Below, in pieces: positions 43,504 through 50,781 of a stretch of DNA of 64,000 nt. The DNA lies in contig CAJMSE010000011.1 of the NCBI GenBank assembly GCA_905216025.1, positions 1 through 64,000 on the forward strand, in the 5' to 3' direction. The notes under the pieces were generated by a model that was not told the DNA's origin, did no database searches, and saw nothing but the letters and a program-made list of their open reading frames with translations. This stretch comes from an uncultured bacterium. Lineage in GTDB: Bacteria > Bacteroidota > Bacteroidia > Bacteroidales > Bacteroidaceae. Each line of letters starts with the position of its first letter. The first letter of the stretch is position 1. Both the position numbers and the translations under genes were made by a program.

Positions 43504-44682
43504 TCAGTGGTGGAACAGGCGCACGCCGGTGAAGGCCATGGCAATTCCGTATTTGTCGCAGGTCTCGATGACGTTGTCGTCGCGCACCGAGCCTCCTGCC
43601 TGTGCTATATATTCCACTCCGCTCTTGTGGGCGCGCTCGATGTTGTCGCCGAAGGGGAAGAAAGCGTCGCTGCCGAGAGCCACTCCCGTGTTCTTCGCTA
43701 TCCACTCCTTCTTTTCCTCGCGGGTGAGCACGGCGGGCTTCTCCTTGAAGAACTGCTGCCACGTGCCTTCGCGGAGCACGTCGTCATGGTCTTCGCTGAT
43801 GTACACGTCGATGGTGTTGTCGCGGTCGGCGCGGCGTATGCCGTCTACGAAGGGCAGGCCCATCACCTTCGGGTGCTGGCGCAGCCACCAGATGTCGGCC
43901 TTGTTGCCGGCGAGGCGCGTGCAGTGGATGCGGCTCTGCTGGCCGGCTCCGATGCCGATGGCCTGGCCGTCCTTGACGTAGCATACCGAATTGCTCTGGG
44001 TATACTTCAGCGTGATGAGGGCGATGACGAGGTCGCGGCGTGCAGCCTCTGTGAACGTCTTGTTGGCCGTGGGGATGTTCTCGAACAGTGCATCGCTGTT
44101 CAGGTCTATCTCGTTGCGGCCCTGTTCGAAGGTGACGCCGAAGACCTGCTTGCGCTCGATGGGCTCGGGCGTGTATGCCGGGTCTATCTTTATCACGTTG
44201 TATGTGCCCTTGCGCTTGGCCTTGAGAATCTCGATGGCCTCGGGCGTGTAGTCGGGTGCGATGACGCCGTCGCTCACCTCACGCTTGATGAGGTTGGCCG
44301 TCGCAGCGTCGCAGGTGTCGCTCAGTGCCACGAAGTCGCCGTAAGAGCTCATTCGGTCGGCACCGCGGGCACGTGCGTAGGCGCATGCTATGGGCGAGAG
44401 CTCGCCGCAGTCGTCTACGAAATATATTTTCTTCAGTGTGTCGTCGAGCGGCAGTCCCACGGCGGCTCCTGCCGGAGAGACGTGCTTGAACGATGCTGCT
44501 GCGGGCAGCCCTGTGGCTGCCTTGAGCTCCTTGACGAGCTGCCAGCTGTTCAGCGCGTCGAGGAAGTTGATGTATCCCGGCCGTCCGTTGATGACCTCGA
44601 TGGGCAGCTCGCCCTCCGTCATGAATATGCGTGAGGGCTTCTGGTTCGGATTGCATCCGTACTTCAGTGATAGTTCTTTCAT
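43504..44682 (-). CDS. Stand-alone AICAR transformylase (no IMP cyclohydrolase domain)
   Basis: A 392-residue protein matching only the AICAR formyltransferase part of PurH, which adds the last carbon of the purine ring. The catalytic Lys-His pair is in SFKHVSPAGAAVG; LKYTQSNSVCYVKDGQAIGIGAGQQSRIHCTRLAG and SDAFFPFGDNIERAHKSGVEYIAQAGGSVRDD are typical. The N-terminal IMP cyclohydrolase domain of bifunctional PurH (about 200 residues) is absent; the start MKELSLKYGCNPNQKP is complete, so this is not a truncation. Bacteroidetes often carry such a single-domain form, usually beside a normal purH elsewhere. Promoter CAAA/CAAAGTTA complement at 44717-44747. Confidence 0.92.
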   Translation of the reverse strand: MKELSLKYGCNPNQKPSRIFMTEGELPIEVINGRPGYINFLDALNSWQLVKELKAATGLPAAASFKHVSPAGAAVGLPLDDTLKKIYFVDDCGELSPIACAYARARGADRMSSYGDFVALSDTCDAATANLIKREVSDGVIAPDYTPEAIEILKAKRKGTYNVIKIDPAYTPEPIERKQVFGVTFEQGRNEIDLNSDALFENIPTANKTFTEAARRDLVIALITLKYTQSNSVCYVKDGQAIGIGAGQQSRIHCTRLAGNKADIWWLRQHPKVMGLPFVDGIRRADRDNTIDVYISEDHDDVLREGTWQQFFKEKPAVLTREEKKEWIAKNTGVALGSDAFFPFGDNIERAHKSGVEYIAQAGGSVRDDNVIETCDKYGIAMAFTGVRLFHH

Positions 44683-44716
44683 ACCTTAATATTATATATA
44701 ATCCTTTTCTTTGCCG

Positions 44717-44747
44717 CAAAGTTACTCATTTTGCGCGATATAGCAAA
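44717..44747 (-). promoter_or_regulatory. Promoter of the AICAR transformylase gene
   Basis: On the minus strand TTTG (44744-44747), 19 nt, TAACTTTG (44717-44724), 35 nt before the start. Confidence 0.75.
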
Positions 44748-44756
44748 AAAGGGAGT

Positions 44757-44845
44757 GGGGTTTTAAGGTTTTGAGGTTGTGGGGTTATGGGGTTTTGAGG
44801 TTGTTTTTTGGGTTTTAAGGTTGTGGGGTTATGGGGTTTGAGGTG
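44757..44845. repeat. 8-nt microsatellite (GGTTTTGA type)
   Basis: About eleven octamers of the form GGTTNTGR in tandem (GGTTTTGA, GGTTGTGG, GGTTATGG). The same repeat type forms the large hairpin at 47370-47523. Confidence 0.8.
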
Positions 44846-44899
44846 AGAAATGCAGGGTGGGTGAGGGGGAACGGGGTATCCTGGGATTGGGGCTCTTCT

Positions 44900-44945
44900 C
44901 TTGGAACCTTCCTTTTGTGGAGGCTGGGAGGGGCACTCTTGGAGG
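44900..44945. repeat. REP-like element, diverged
   Basis: A single GGAGGCTGGGAGGGGC half-palindrome with a weak partner; diverged member of the CTCCCC family. Confidence 0.45.
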
Positions 44946-44963
44946 TCGGGAGCGGCTCGTAGC

Positions 44964-45051
44964 ATTGTTACGTGCCACGCGTAACACTGTAACGTGCCAC
45001 GCGTCGCATCGTTACCTGCGGCAGGTAACATTGTAACGCGCGGCACGTAAC
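44964..45051. repeat. 22-nt tandem array, family 2 (4 units)
   Basis: Units at 44964, 44986, 45008 and 45030, each 22 nt and each close to a palindrome (GTTACGTGCCACGCGTAAC, GTTACCTGCGGCAGGTAAC). A second array of the same family is at 53096-53205. Confidence 0.85.
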
Positions 45052-45121
45052 AATCCTGCCGGCGGGTACTTCTATGCTTGCGGCATATTTCTGGAGTGAT
45101 GGTGTGTGTGCCTGAGATGTG

Positions 45122-45161
45122 GAAAAAGAAAGCGGCATGCGCCCCGTGGGGATGCATGCCG
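45122..45161 (-). terminator. rplS terminator
   Basis: Arms GCGGCATGC and GCATGCCGC (45131-45139, 45153-45161) with an inner CCCC/GGGG stem; on the minus strand a T-rich run (TTTCTTTTTC) follows. Confidence 0.8.
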
Positions 45162-45186
45162 CCTCTTGTCTCGTCGCAAATGCGTA

Positions 45187-45552
45187 TTATGCTTTTGCTG
45201 TTACGATGGTTCTCTTCTCCTTGATGCGGGCCTTCTTGCCGGTGAGCTTGCGCAGATAGTACAGCTTTGCACGGCGCACCTTGCCGACCTTGTTCACTTC
45301 AATGCTGTCGATGTTGGGCGACTCGATGGGGAATATACGCTCCACACCAACGGTTCCTGACATCTTGCGTACGGTAAAGCGCTTCTTGTCTCCGTGGCCT
45401 GAAATCTTGATGACTACGCCGCGGTAGAGCTGGATACGCTCCTTGGTACCCTCGATAATTTTGTAAGCGACAGTGATAGTGTCACCAGACTTGAACTCCG
45501 GGAACTTCTTGCCGGTTGCAAATGCTTCTTCAGCAACTTTAATTAAATCCAT
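45187..45552 (-). CDS. rplS: 50S ribosomal protein L19
   Basis: A 121-residue ribosomal protein at the 30S-50S interface. Diagnostic parts are FKSGDTITVAYKIIEGTKERIQLYRGVVIKI, FTVRKMSGTVGVERIFPIESPNIDSIEV and RRAKLYYLRKLTGKKARIKE. It stands alone here, without the rimM-trmD genes that accompany it in many bacteria; this is usual in Bacteroidetes as far as I recall. Promoter at 45649-45680, giving a leader of about 90 nt, long enough for feedback control by the protein. Confidence 0.98.
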   Translation of the reverse strand: MDLIKVAEEAFATGKKFPEFKSGDTITVAYKIIEGTKERIQLYRGVVIKISGHGDKKRFTVRKMSGTVGVERIFPIESPNIDSIEVNKVGKVRRAKLYYLRKLTGKKARIKEKRTIVTAKA

Positions 45553-45648
45553 TTTCTTAACTGATAATTAAATTTGTTCTTATCGTTCTGGCGCAACATA
45601 GCGGGCAACACGTTACTTCCCGTCAGCGATTACGCCGAAAAGCGGGTG

Positions 45649-45680
45649 CAAAGTTACGATATTTTATCGGAACGGGCAAT
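45649..45680 (-). promoter_or_regulatory. rplS promoter
   Basis: On the minus strand ATTG (45677-45680), 20 nt, TAACTTTG (45649-45656). Confidence 0.75.
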
Positions 45681-45695
45681 TTTGGCCGGCCTTTT

Positions 45696-45727
45696 TTTGC
45701 CTGTTAATCCATTTTTATTTACTTTTG
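45696..45727 (+). promoter_or_regulatory. Promoter of the split 5'-nucleotidase operon
   Basis: TTTG (45696-45699), 20 nt, TACTTTTG (45720-45727), only 19 nt before the start codon. The leader would be about 12 nt. Confidence 0.8.
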
Positions 45728-45746
45728 CCTTAAAAATCGATTGATT

Positions 45747-46517
45747 ATGAAGAAGTTTACTGCTGTATTGATGCTGTCGGGCGTGTTGTCTGCCGGTATC
45801 ATGTCGTGTTCCACCGCCCGCTGGCAGGTGACGTCGGTGGATCGTGTCAGGCTGCTGGCCGACAGCCGGTTCGACCCGGCTTCCGGCAGCGGGGCCGAGG
45901 TCTTCATCGCCCCTTACAAGCGCTCGGTGGACAGTATAATGAGTCCGGTGGTGGGCCACTCCGCGCGCTACATGGCCGGCAGCCGTCCGGAGAGCACGCT
46001 CTCGAACCTGCTGGCCGACATCCTCGTGTGGGCCGGAGAGAAGTATGGCGAGAAGCCCGTCATGGGCCTGTATAACGTCGGCGGCATACGCGCGGCCCTG
46101 CCCCGGGGCACCGTCACCTACGGCGACGTGCTCGAGATTGCCCCGTTCGAGAACAAGATTTGCTTCCTCACGCTCACGGGCAAGGACCTGCTTGAGCTCT
46201 TCGGCAACATCGCCGCGGCCGGGGGAGAGGGCGTCAGCGCGGGCGTCAGGATGGAGATATCGGCCGGCCGCCGCCTGCTCGGCGTCACGCTGCATGGCAG
46301 TGAGATAGACCCCGCCGCGAGATACCGCATCGCCACGATAGACTATCTGGCCGAGGGGAACGACAGGATGAGCGCGCTGAGGAAGAAGACTGACTTCAAC
46401 TCGCCGCAGGCGGAGTCGAACGACACACGCTATATCATTTCAGACTATTTCAGGGAGATGGACAGACAGGGCAAGACGGTCGACGCACAGGTGGAAGGCC
46501 GCATAACAGTGAAATAA
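45747..46517 (+). CDS. 5'-nucleotidase C-terminal domain lipoprotein
   Basis: A 256-residue lipoprotein (lipobox GIMSC, about Cys20) matching only the C-terminal, substrate-binding domain of UshA-type 5'-nucleotidases: NLLADILVWAGEKYGEKPVMGLYNVGGIRAALPRGTVTYGDVLEIAPFENKI and YRIATIDYLAEGNDRMSAL. The metallophosphatase domain is missing from this protein but is encoded by the next gene, 10 nt downstream. The two products probably form one enzyme in the periplasm. A start 6 nt earlier (45741) is possible but gives a less typical signal. Confidence 0.93.
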   Translation: MKKFTAVLMLSGVLSAGIMSCSTARWQVTSVDRVRLLADSRFDPASGSGAEVFIAPYKRSVDSIMSPVVGHSARYMAGSRPESTLSNLLADILVWAGEKYGEKPVMGLYNVGGIRAALPRGTVTYGDVLEIAPFENKICFLTLTGKDLLELFGNIAAAGGEGVSAGVRMEISAGRRLLGVTLHGSEIDPAARYRIATIDYLAEGNDRMSALRKKTDFNSPQAESNDTRYIISDYFREMDRQGKTVDAQVEGRITVK

Positions 46518-46527
46518 GCGACAGACG

Positions 46528-47370
46528 ATGAAAAGATTTATGATGATGGCCGCCGCATGCCTCGCCGTCATGGCGGCAGCGGCACAGAAGCAGCTCACCA
46601 TACTGCATACGAACGACACGCACAGCACGGTGATGCCGCTGAGCGAGAACCTCAACGACACGATGAAGGCCGGACGCGGTGGATTCCTGCGCCGCGTGGC
46701 CATGGTAGAGTCCGAACGTAAGGCCGACCCCGACCTGCTGCTGTTCGACAGCGGCGACTTCTCGCAGGGCTCCACATATTATACAATGTATAAGGGAGAC
46801 GTCGAGGTGGGGCTGATGAACATGATGAAATACGACGCCGCGACGATAGGCAACCACGAGTTCGACTTCGGTCTGGAGAACATGGTGCGCATTTTCCGCA
46901 TGGCGGAGTTCCCCGTGGTGTGCGCAAACTACGATTTCCGCGGCACCATAGCCGAGGATGTGGTGAAGCCCTACGTGGTGCTGCGCCGCTCGGGGCTGCG
47001 CATCGGCGTGTTCGGACTTTCGCCGAAGCTGGGCGGACTCGTGTCGTGGAAGAACTATCCGGGCGTGAAATACCTCGATCCGGTGAAGGCCGCGGCTGAG
47101 ACTGTTGCCATACTGAAAGGCAAGGAGCGCTGCGACGTGGTGGTGTGCCTGTCGCATCTGGGCTGGGACATGAAGCCGGAGGTGGACGACAGCACCGTCA
47201 TCGCGAACACGGAGGGCATAGACATCGTGCTCGGCGGCCACTCGCATACATATCTTAAAGACCTTGAATGGGTGACCGACAAGGGCGGCCGCCGTGTGCC
47301 TGTGGACCAGAACGGCAAGCACGGGATATTCATCGGGAAGATGAAGCTCAAGGTTGATAAGGCGAAATAG
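46528..47370 (+). CDS. 5'-nucleotidase metallophosphatase domain protein
   Basis: A 280-residue exported protein (signal peptide ending AAAQ) with the calcineurin-like phosphoesterase domain of 5'-nucleotidases: TILHTNDTHS, LFDSGDFSQGS, TIGNHEFDFG, CLSHLGWD and GGHSHTYL carry the metal ligands. It lacks the C-terminal domain, which is encoded by the gene just upstream. It would remove phosphate from nucleotides for purine and phosphate scavenging. It is therefore a split enzyme with its halves in reversed gene order. Confidence 0.94.
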   Translation: MKRFMMMAAACLAVMAAAAQKQLTILHTNDTHSTVMPLSENLNDTMKAGRGGFLRRVAMVESERKADPDLLLFDSGDFSQGSTYYTMYKGDVEVGLMNMMKYDAATIGNHEFDFGLENMVRIFRMAEFPVVCANYDFRGTIAEDVVKPYVVLRRSGLRIGVFGLSPKLGGLVSWKNYPGVKYLDPVKAAAETVAILKGKERCDVVVCLSHLGWDMKPEVDDSTVIANTEGIDIVLGGHSHTYLKDLEWVTDKGGRRVPVDQNGKHGIFIGKMKLKVDKAK

Positions 47371-47523
47371 GTTTTAAGGTTTTGGGGTTATAGGTTTTGA
47401 GGTTTTGAGGTTATAAGGTTTTGAGGTTATAAGGTTATAAGGTGAAGATACCAAAGAAGCAAATCTCACCTCAAAACCTCAAAACCTCAAAACCTTATAA
47501 CCTCAAAACCACAAAACCTTATG
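47370..47523. repeat. 8-nt microsatellite folded into a long hairpin between convergent genes
   Basis: Octamers GGTTTTGA/GGTTATAA run from 47370 to 47445; their complements CCTCAAAA/CCTTATAA run from 47466 to 47523. The two halves can pair over more than 50 nt. It sits exactly between two convergent genes and could end both transcripts. Confidence 0.8.
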
Positions 47524-47527
47524 CCCT

Positions 47528-48271
47528 CTACTTAAAGTAAAACGTCAGCACAATCATCTTGCTGTGGCCGGCCGATACCGAGTTGGCGTAGGCCCGCATG
47601 TTGGCGTCCTGCAGTTCGGAGGCGTGGTTCTTGTCGAGCGCGCTGCTGAGACTGTAGCAGAACTTGAGCTCGGGGATGAGCTTGAAGAACGGCAGGTAGA
47701 AGTCGCATCCGAGGCCTACCTCCACGAACGTGTCGTAGCGCTTCAGCCGGAGATAGTCCTGTGCCTTTCCCGTGAGGTTTATCGTGGGGTTTATTCCCGC
47801 CATCAGATAGGGACGGTAGTTGTTGAAGCGCTGTGCGCTGAACTTCAGGTCGAGGGGTACCGAGATGTACGTGTTCTTCATGTCCTGCGTCGTTTCGGTG
47901 GGTCTGCCCTCGGCATCCGGTCTCGACAGGTTGCGGAACACGAGGTGCTTGGCGCCGAAGTGCATCGTCGGCGTGAGGCGGGCAGACAGGTGATCGTTTA
48001 TTCTCATCTCGGCGGTGACGCCCACACTGAACCCCGGGTTCCAGTTGTCGGCATCGCATAGTATCGTCTCCACCGTCTGGACGCCGTCCTCTCCGGTGAT
48101 TGTCTGCGGCCCGACGTTGTTGAACTCGATGTCCTGCAGGTGCATTCCGACGAGTATTCCGAAGTGGAGCGGCCTCAGGTCGATATACGGCTTGTTCTGT
48201 GCCGAACGCTCCTGTGCCCATCCCGAGGCGCATACGGCAAGTATGATGATAAGTGCGGATATTTTCTTCAT
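47528..48271 (-). CDS. PorT-like outer-membrane beta-barrel protein
   Basis: A 247-residue outer-membrane protein (signal peptide MKKISALIIILAVCASGWAQ). It resembles PorT, a type IX secretion system barrel: YIDLRPLHFGILVGMHLQDIEFNN, FSVGVTAEMRINDHLSARLTPTMHFGAKHLVF, YISVPLDLKFSA, RPYLMAGINPTINL and the C-terminal MIVLTFYFK. The start at 48271 is preferred to an upstream in-frame start at 48301 because it gives a clean signal peptide. gldH, another type IX/gliding gene, lies at 59860. If the assignment is right, the organism secretes proteins through a type IX system. Confidence 0.8.
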   Translation of the reverse strand: MKKISALIIILAVCASGWAQERSAQNKPYIDLRPLHFGILVGMHLQDIEFNNVGPQTITGEDGVQTVETILCDADNWNPGFSVGVTAEMRINDHLSARLTPTMHFGAKHLVFRNLSRPDAEGRPTETTQDMKNTYISVPLDLKFSAQRFNNYRPYLMAGINPTINLTGKAQDYLRLKRYDTFVEVGLGCDFYLPFFKLIPELKFCYSLSSALDKNHASELQDANMRAYANSVSAGHSKMIVLTFYFK

Positions 48272-48383
48272 GTCACTATAGATAACGCGTTTTATGCCCA
48301 CTTATTATATAAGGTGTACTCCCGAATTTGCATAAAATAATAAAAAAACTCCCCTTATCTGAGTATATATCAGATTTAATTAG

Positions 48384-48391
48384 TACATTTG
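48384..48391 (+). promoter_or_regulatory. Ferredoxin promoter -7 box
   Basis: TACATTTG, 43 nt before the ferredoxin start; -33 region unclear. Confidence 0.5.
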
Positions 48392-48434
48392 CATACTGAT
48401 TTATTGGTATTAATTAAATTAAAACATTGTAATT

Positions 48435-48605
48435 ATGGCTTACGTTATTGGTGACGACTGTATCGCATGCGGTACATGTATCGATGAATGTCCCGTAGGA
48501 GCAATCTCTGAGGGCGATAAGTATTCAATTAATCCTGAGGCTTGCACCGAGTGCGGCACTTGCGCTGATGTATGTCCGTCTGAGGCTATCAGCCTGCCGG
48601 CTTAA
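48435..48605 (+). CDS. 2[4Fe-4S] ferredoxin
   Basis: A 56-residue protein, starting MAYVIGDDCIACGTC. Two cluster motifs are CIACGTCIDECP and CTECGTCADVCP, the classic clostridial-type pattern with the fourth cysteine of each motif serving the other cluster. It carries electrons between anaerobic oxidoreductases such as pyruvate:ferredoxin oxidoreductase. A single-gene unit with its own promoter and terminator. Codon use is more AT-rich than that of the neighbours but typical of highly expressed small genes. Confidence 0.95.
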   Translation: MAYVIGDDCIACGTCIDECPVGAISEGDKYSINPEACTECGTCADVCPSEAISLPA

Positions 48606-48634
48606 TTGTTTCTTATTAAATAAAGGAATAAAAG

Positions 48635-48670
48635 AACGGGATTCATCATCGATGAGTCCCGTTTCCTTTT
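48635..48670 (+). terminator. Ferredoxin terminator
   Basis: 13-nt arms (AACGGGATTCATC and GATGAGTCCCGTT, one wobble) followed by TCCTTTT. Confidence 0.85.
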
Positions 48671-48692
48671 ATTATAAAAGTATGTCCGATTG

Positions 48693-48722
48693 CTTCCTGT
48701 CATGCCACGGCATGGCAGGAAG
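48693..48722 (-). terminator. Hairpin downstream of the response regulator gene
   Basis: 14-nt arms (CTTCCTGTCATGCC and GGCATGGCAGGAAG, one wobble) with a 2-nt turn, 9 nt past the regulator stop. Confidence 0.65.
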
Positions 48723-48730
48723 CCTGTTTC

Positions 48731-49081
48731 TCATATATACTTTGCTATCGTTTCGAGGCAGACGGCACTGTTGACCGGCTTTGACAGGAAGTCGTCGCAC
48801 CCGACGCTGAAGGCCGCCTGGCGGTCGCTCTCGAAGGCGTTTGCCGTGAGCATTATCACGGGCAGGGCTGGAAAGCTCTCCTTTATGATGCGCGTGGCCT
48901 CGAGCCCGTCGAGCACAGGCATCTTGAGGTCCATCAGTATCAGGTCGACGCCGCCCTTCTCGACCGTCTCTACAGCTTCCTTGCCGTCGTGTGCGCGGAG
49001 TATCCGGTAGCTTCTCTTGAGGATATAGTTCATCAGGATGAAGTCGCTGTCGTTGTCTTCTGCAATAAGTATGGTTTTCAT
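48731..49081 (-). CDS. Single-domain response regulator (orphan receiver)
   Basis: A 116-residue receiver domain with no output domain. Acidic residues in AEDNDSD, phosphorylation site Asp51 in LILMDLKMPVLDGLEA, conserved Thr in MLTANAF and Lys in FLSKPV. Such stand-alone receivers signal by protein contact or pass phosphate in a relay. No kinase is adjacent; the nearest is the hybrid-less kinase at 41221-43026. A sugar porter gene lies 36 nt upstream on the same strand, so the two may be cotranscribed. Confidence 0.95.
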   Translation of the reverse strand: MKTILIAEDNDSDFILMNYILKRSYRILRAHDGKEAVETVEKGGVDLILMDLKMPVLDGLEATRIIKESFPALPVIMLTANAFESDRQAAFSVGCDDFLSKPVNSAVCLETIAKYI

Positions 49082-49117
49082 TGTCTTCTCCTTTGTGTTA
49101 TTTGTTGTTCCGGTGAC

Positions 49118-50587
49118 TTATTCTTTCTTCCACAGCTTGCTCATGTCCTCAAGCGTCTTGCCCTTCGTCTCGGGCACGAGGCGCCATACGAACAGGGCGG
49201 CAGCCACGCAGATGACGCCGTACAGGCCGTAGGTGAACCAGTGGCCGAAGTCGGGGTCGCCCTCCGTCTTCATATTAAACATAGGTACGAAGGTAGAGCT
49301 TACTATCCAGTTGAATATCCACTGGAAAGCCACGGCGATGGCCACGGCGGCTCCGCGGATGGTGTTGGGGAATATCTCGGCGATGAGCACCCAGCATATC
49401 GGGCCCCAGGAGAACATGAACGAGGCGCTGTATACCATGATGCTGAGCATCGTCACGAGACCGAGCGAGGGGTTGCCGAACGTCACAGCCACGCCGAAGG
49501 CGCCTATCGCCATGCCTATCGAGCCGTAGATGAGCAGCGGCTTGCGGCCCCACTTCTCCACGGTGAATATGGCGACGAGGGTGAACAGGATGTTGACGAC
49601 ACCCATGATGACGGTCTGCACCATCGGCTTGTCCATGCCCATGTCGGCGAAGATGCGCGGCGCGTAGTAGAGCACGGCGTTTATTCCCACCGCCTGCTGG
49701 AACACGCTGAGCATTATTCCCACGAAGATGACGAGCCATCCGTAAGTGAAGAGGCGCTCCGTCTTCTCGGTGATGGTGTTCTTTATGTCGCTGAGAATCT
49801 GCTGCCCGGCAGCCTGTCCGTTTATTCTCTGGAGTATGGCGAGGGCTTTCGGGTCCTGTCCTGCCATGACGAGGTAGCGCGGTGTCTCGGGCACGAAGCA
49901 TATAAGCAGTGCGAACAGTCCGGCCGGCACGGCCTCGCTGCCGAACATGTAGCGCCATCCGGTGGCTATGGTCCACGGGTCGGAGCCGGGTGCGACGGCG
50001 TTGACGCCCTGTCCTATCTGCTCTATTATCGGGTTGGTGTGCTCTCCGAGGATGAGGAAGTTGACGAAGTAGACAACGAGCTGTCCGAAAATGATGGCAA
50101 ATTGGTTCCACGAAACGAGCGTGCCGCGGATGTTGGAAGGAGCCACCTCGGCGATGTACATCGGGCAGATGGCCGACGCCAGGCCCACGCCGATGCCTCC
50201 GATGACGCGGTAGACGTTGAAGGCGATGAGCAGGTCGTATGTGGGCACGCCGTGCTCGAAGAGCAGGAACTCGGGGCTCATCGAGCCGAGAGCCGAGATG
50301 AAGAACATCAGGCCGGCCAGAATGAGCGACTTCTTGCGTCCGATGTTTGATGCGAGGAAGCCCGAGAGGGCGCTTCCGATGATGCATCCGATGAGCGCGC
50401 TGGCACAGGTGAAGCCATGCCATCCGTCGGTGTAGGTGAAGTCGGACGCTCCGATGAAGAAGGCCTGAAGGCCCTTCTCCGCTCCAGATATCACTGCGGT
50501 GTCGTAACCGAAAAGCAGGCCGCCGAGAACGGCAACCATGACGATTGAGATTAGGTAGGACTTGCTACCCGTCTGATTCTGTTCCAT
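49118..50587 (-). CDS. Sugar:H+ symporter, XylE/AraE type
   Basis: A 489-residue MFS sugar porter with twelve helices. Family motifs are GGLLFGYDTAVISGAEKGL, NIGRKKSLILAG, YRVIGGIGVGLASAICPMYIAEVAP, FVPETPRYLVMAG, QQAVGINAVLYYAPRIF and VPETKGKTLEDM. QQxxGINxxxYY points to hexose or pentose uptake. The start at 50587 is preferred to 50725: the extension carries no membrane-porter similarity and lies over the promoter region. Divergent from the GH51 arabinofuranosidase gene, so arabinose or xylose is a likely cargo. Minus-strand -7 box TATATTTG at 50692-50699. Confidence 0.94.
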   Translation of the reverse strand: MEQNQTGSKSYLISIVMVAVLGGLLFGYDTAVISGAEKGLQAFFIGASDFTYTDGWHGFTCASALIGCIIGSALSGFLASNIGRKKSLILAGLMFFISALGSMSPEFLLFEHGVPTYDLLIAFNVYRVIGGIGVGLASAICPMYIAEVAPSNIRGTLVSWNQFAIIFGQLVVYFVNFLILGEHTNPIIEQIGQGVNAVAPGSDPWTIATGWRYMFGSEAVPAGLFALLICFVPETPRYLVMAGQDPKALAILQRINGQAAGQQILSDIKNTITEKTERLFTYGWLVIFVGIMLSVFQQAVGINAVLYYAPRIFADMGMDKPMVQTVIMGVVNILFTLVAIFTVEKWGRKPLLIYGSIGMAIGAFGVAVTFGNPSLGLVTMLSIMVYSASFMFSWGPICWVLIAEIFPNTIRGAAVAIAVAFQWIFNWIVSSTFVPMFNMKTEGDPDFGHWFTYGLYGVICVAAALFVWRLVPETKGKTLEDMSKLWKKE

Positions 50588-50718
50588 GTTATTCTGTAGG
50601 TTGTTCTTAATCCGTTGATTTATAGTTTTATAGGTTTCGCGGCGCTGTGGCGGCTTTCTTCCCGGAGCCCCGCCGGCCGCTAAAATTGTTACAAATATAA
50701 TACTTTTGATAATAAATC

Positions 50719-50750
50719 TTTGCATTTGTGGCAGTTTTTAACTAATTTTG
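50719..50750 (+). promoter_or_regulatory. GH51 promoter
   Basis: TTTG (50719-50722), 20 nt, TAATTTTG (50743-50750). A transcript starting near 50757 excludes the upstream ATG at 50755 and supports the start at 50782. Confidence 0.8.
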
Positions 50751-50781
50751 TCCAGTGAACTTAATATTAAATTACTCAGAA

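Noticed and set aside
44726..45157. 143-codon open frame in the gap before rplS
   Set aside because: Built from octamer and 22-nt repeats, Pro/His-rich, no domain.
48989..50350. 453-codon plus-strand open frame opposite the sugar porter
   Set aside because: Shadow; the porter has all MFS motifs and twelve helices.
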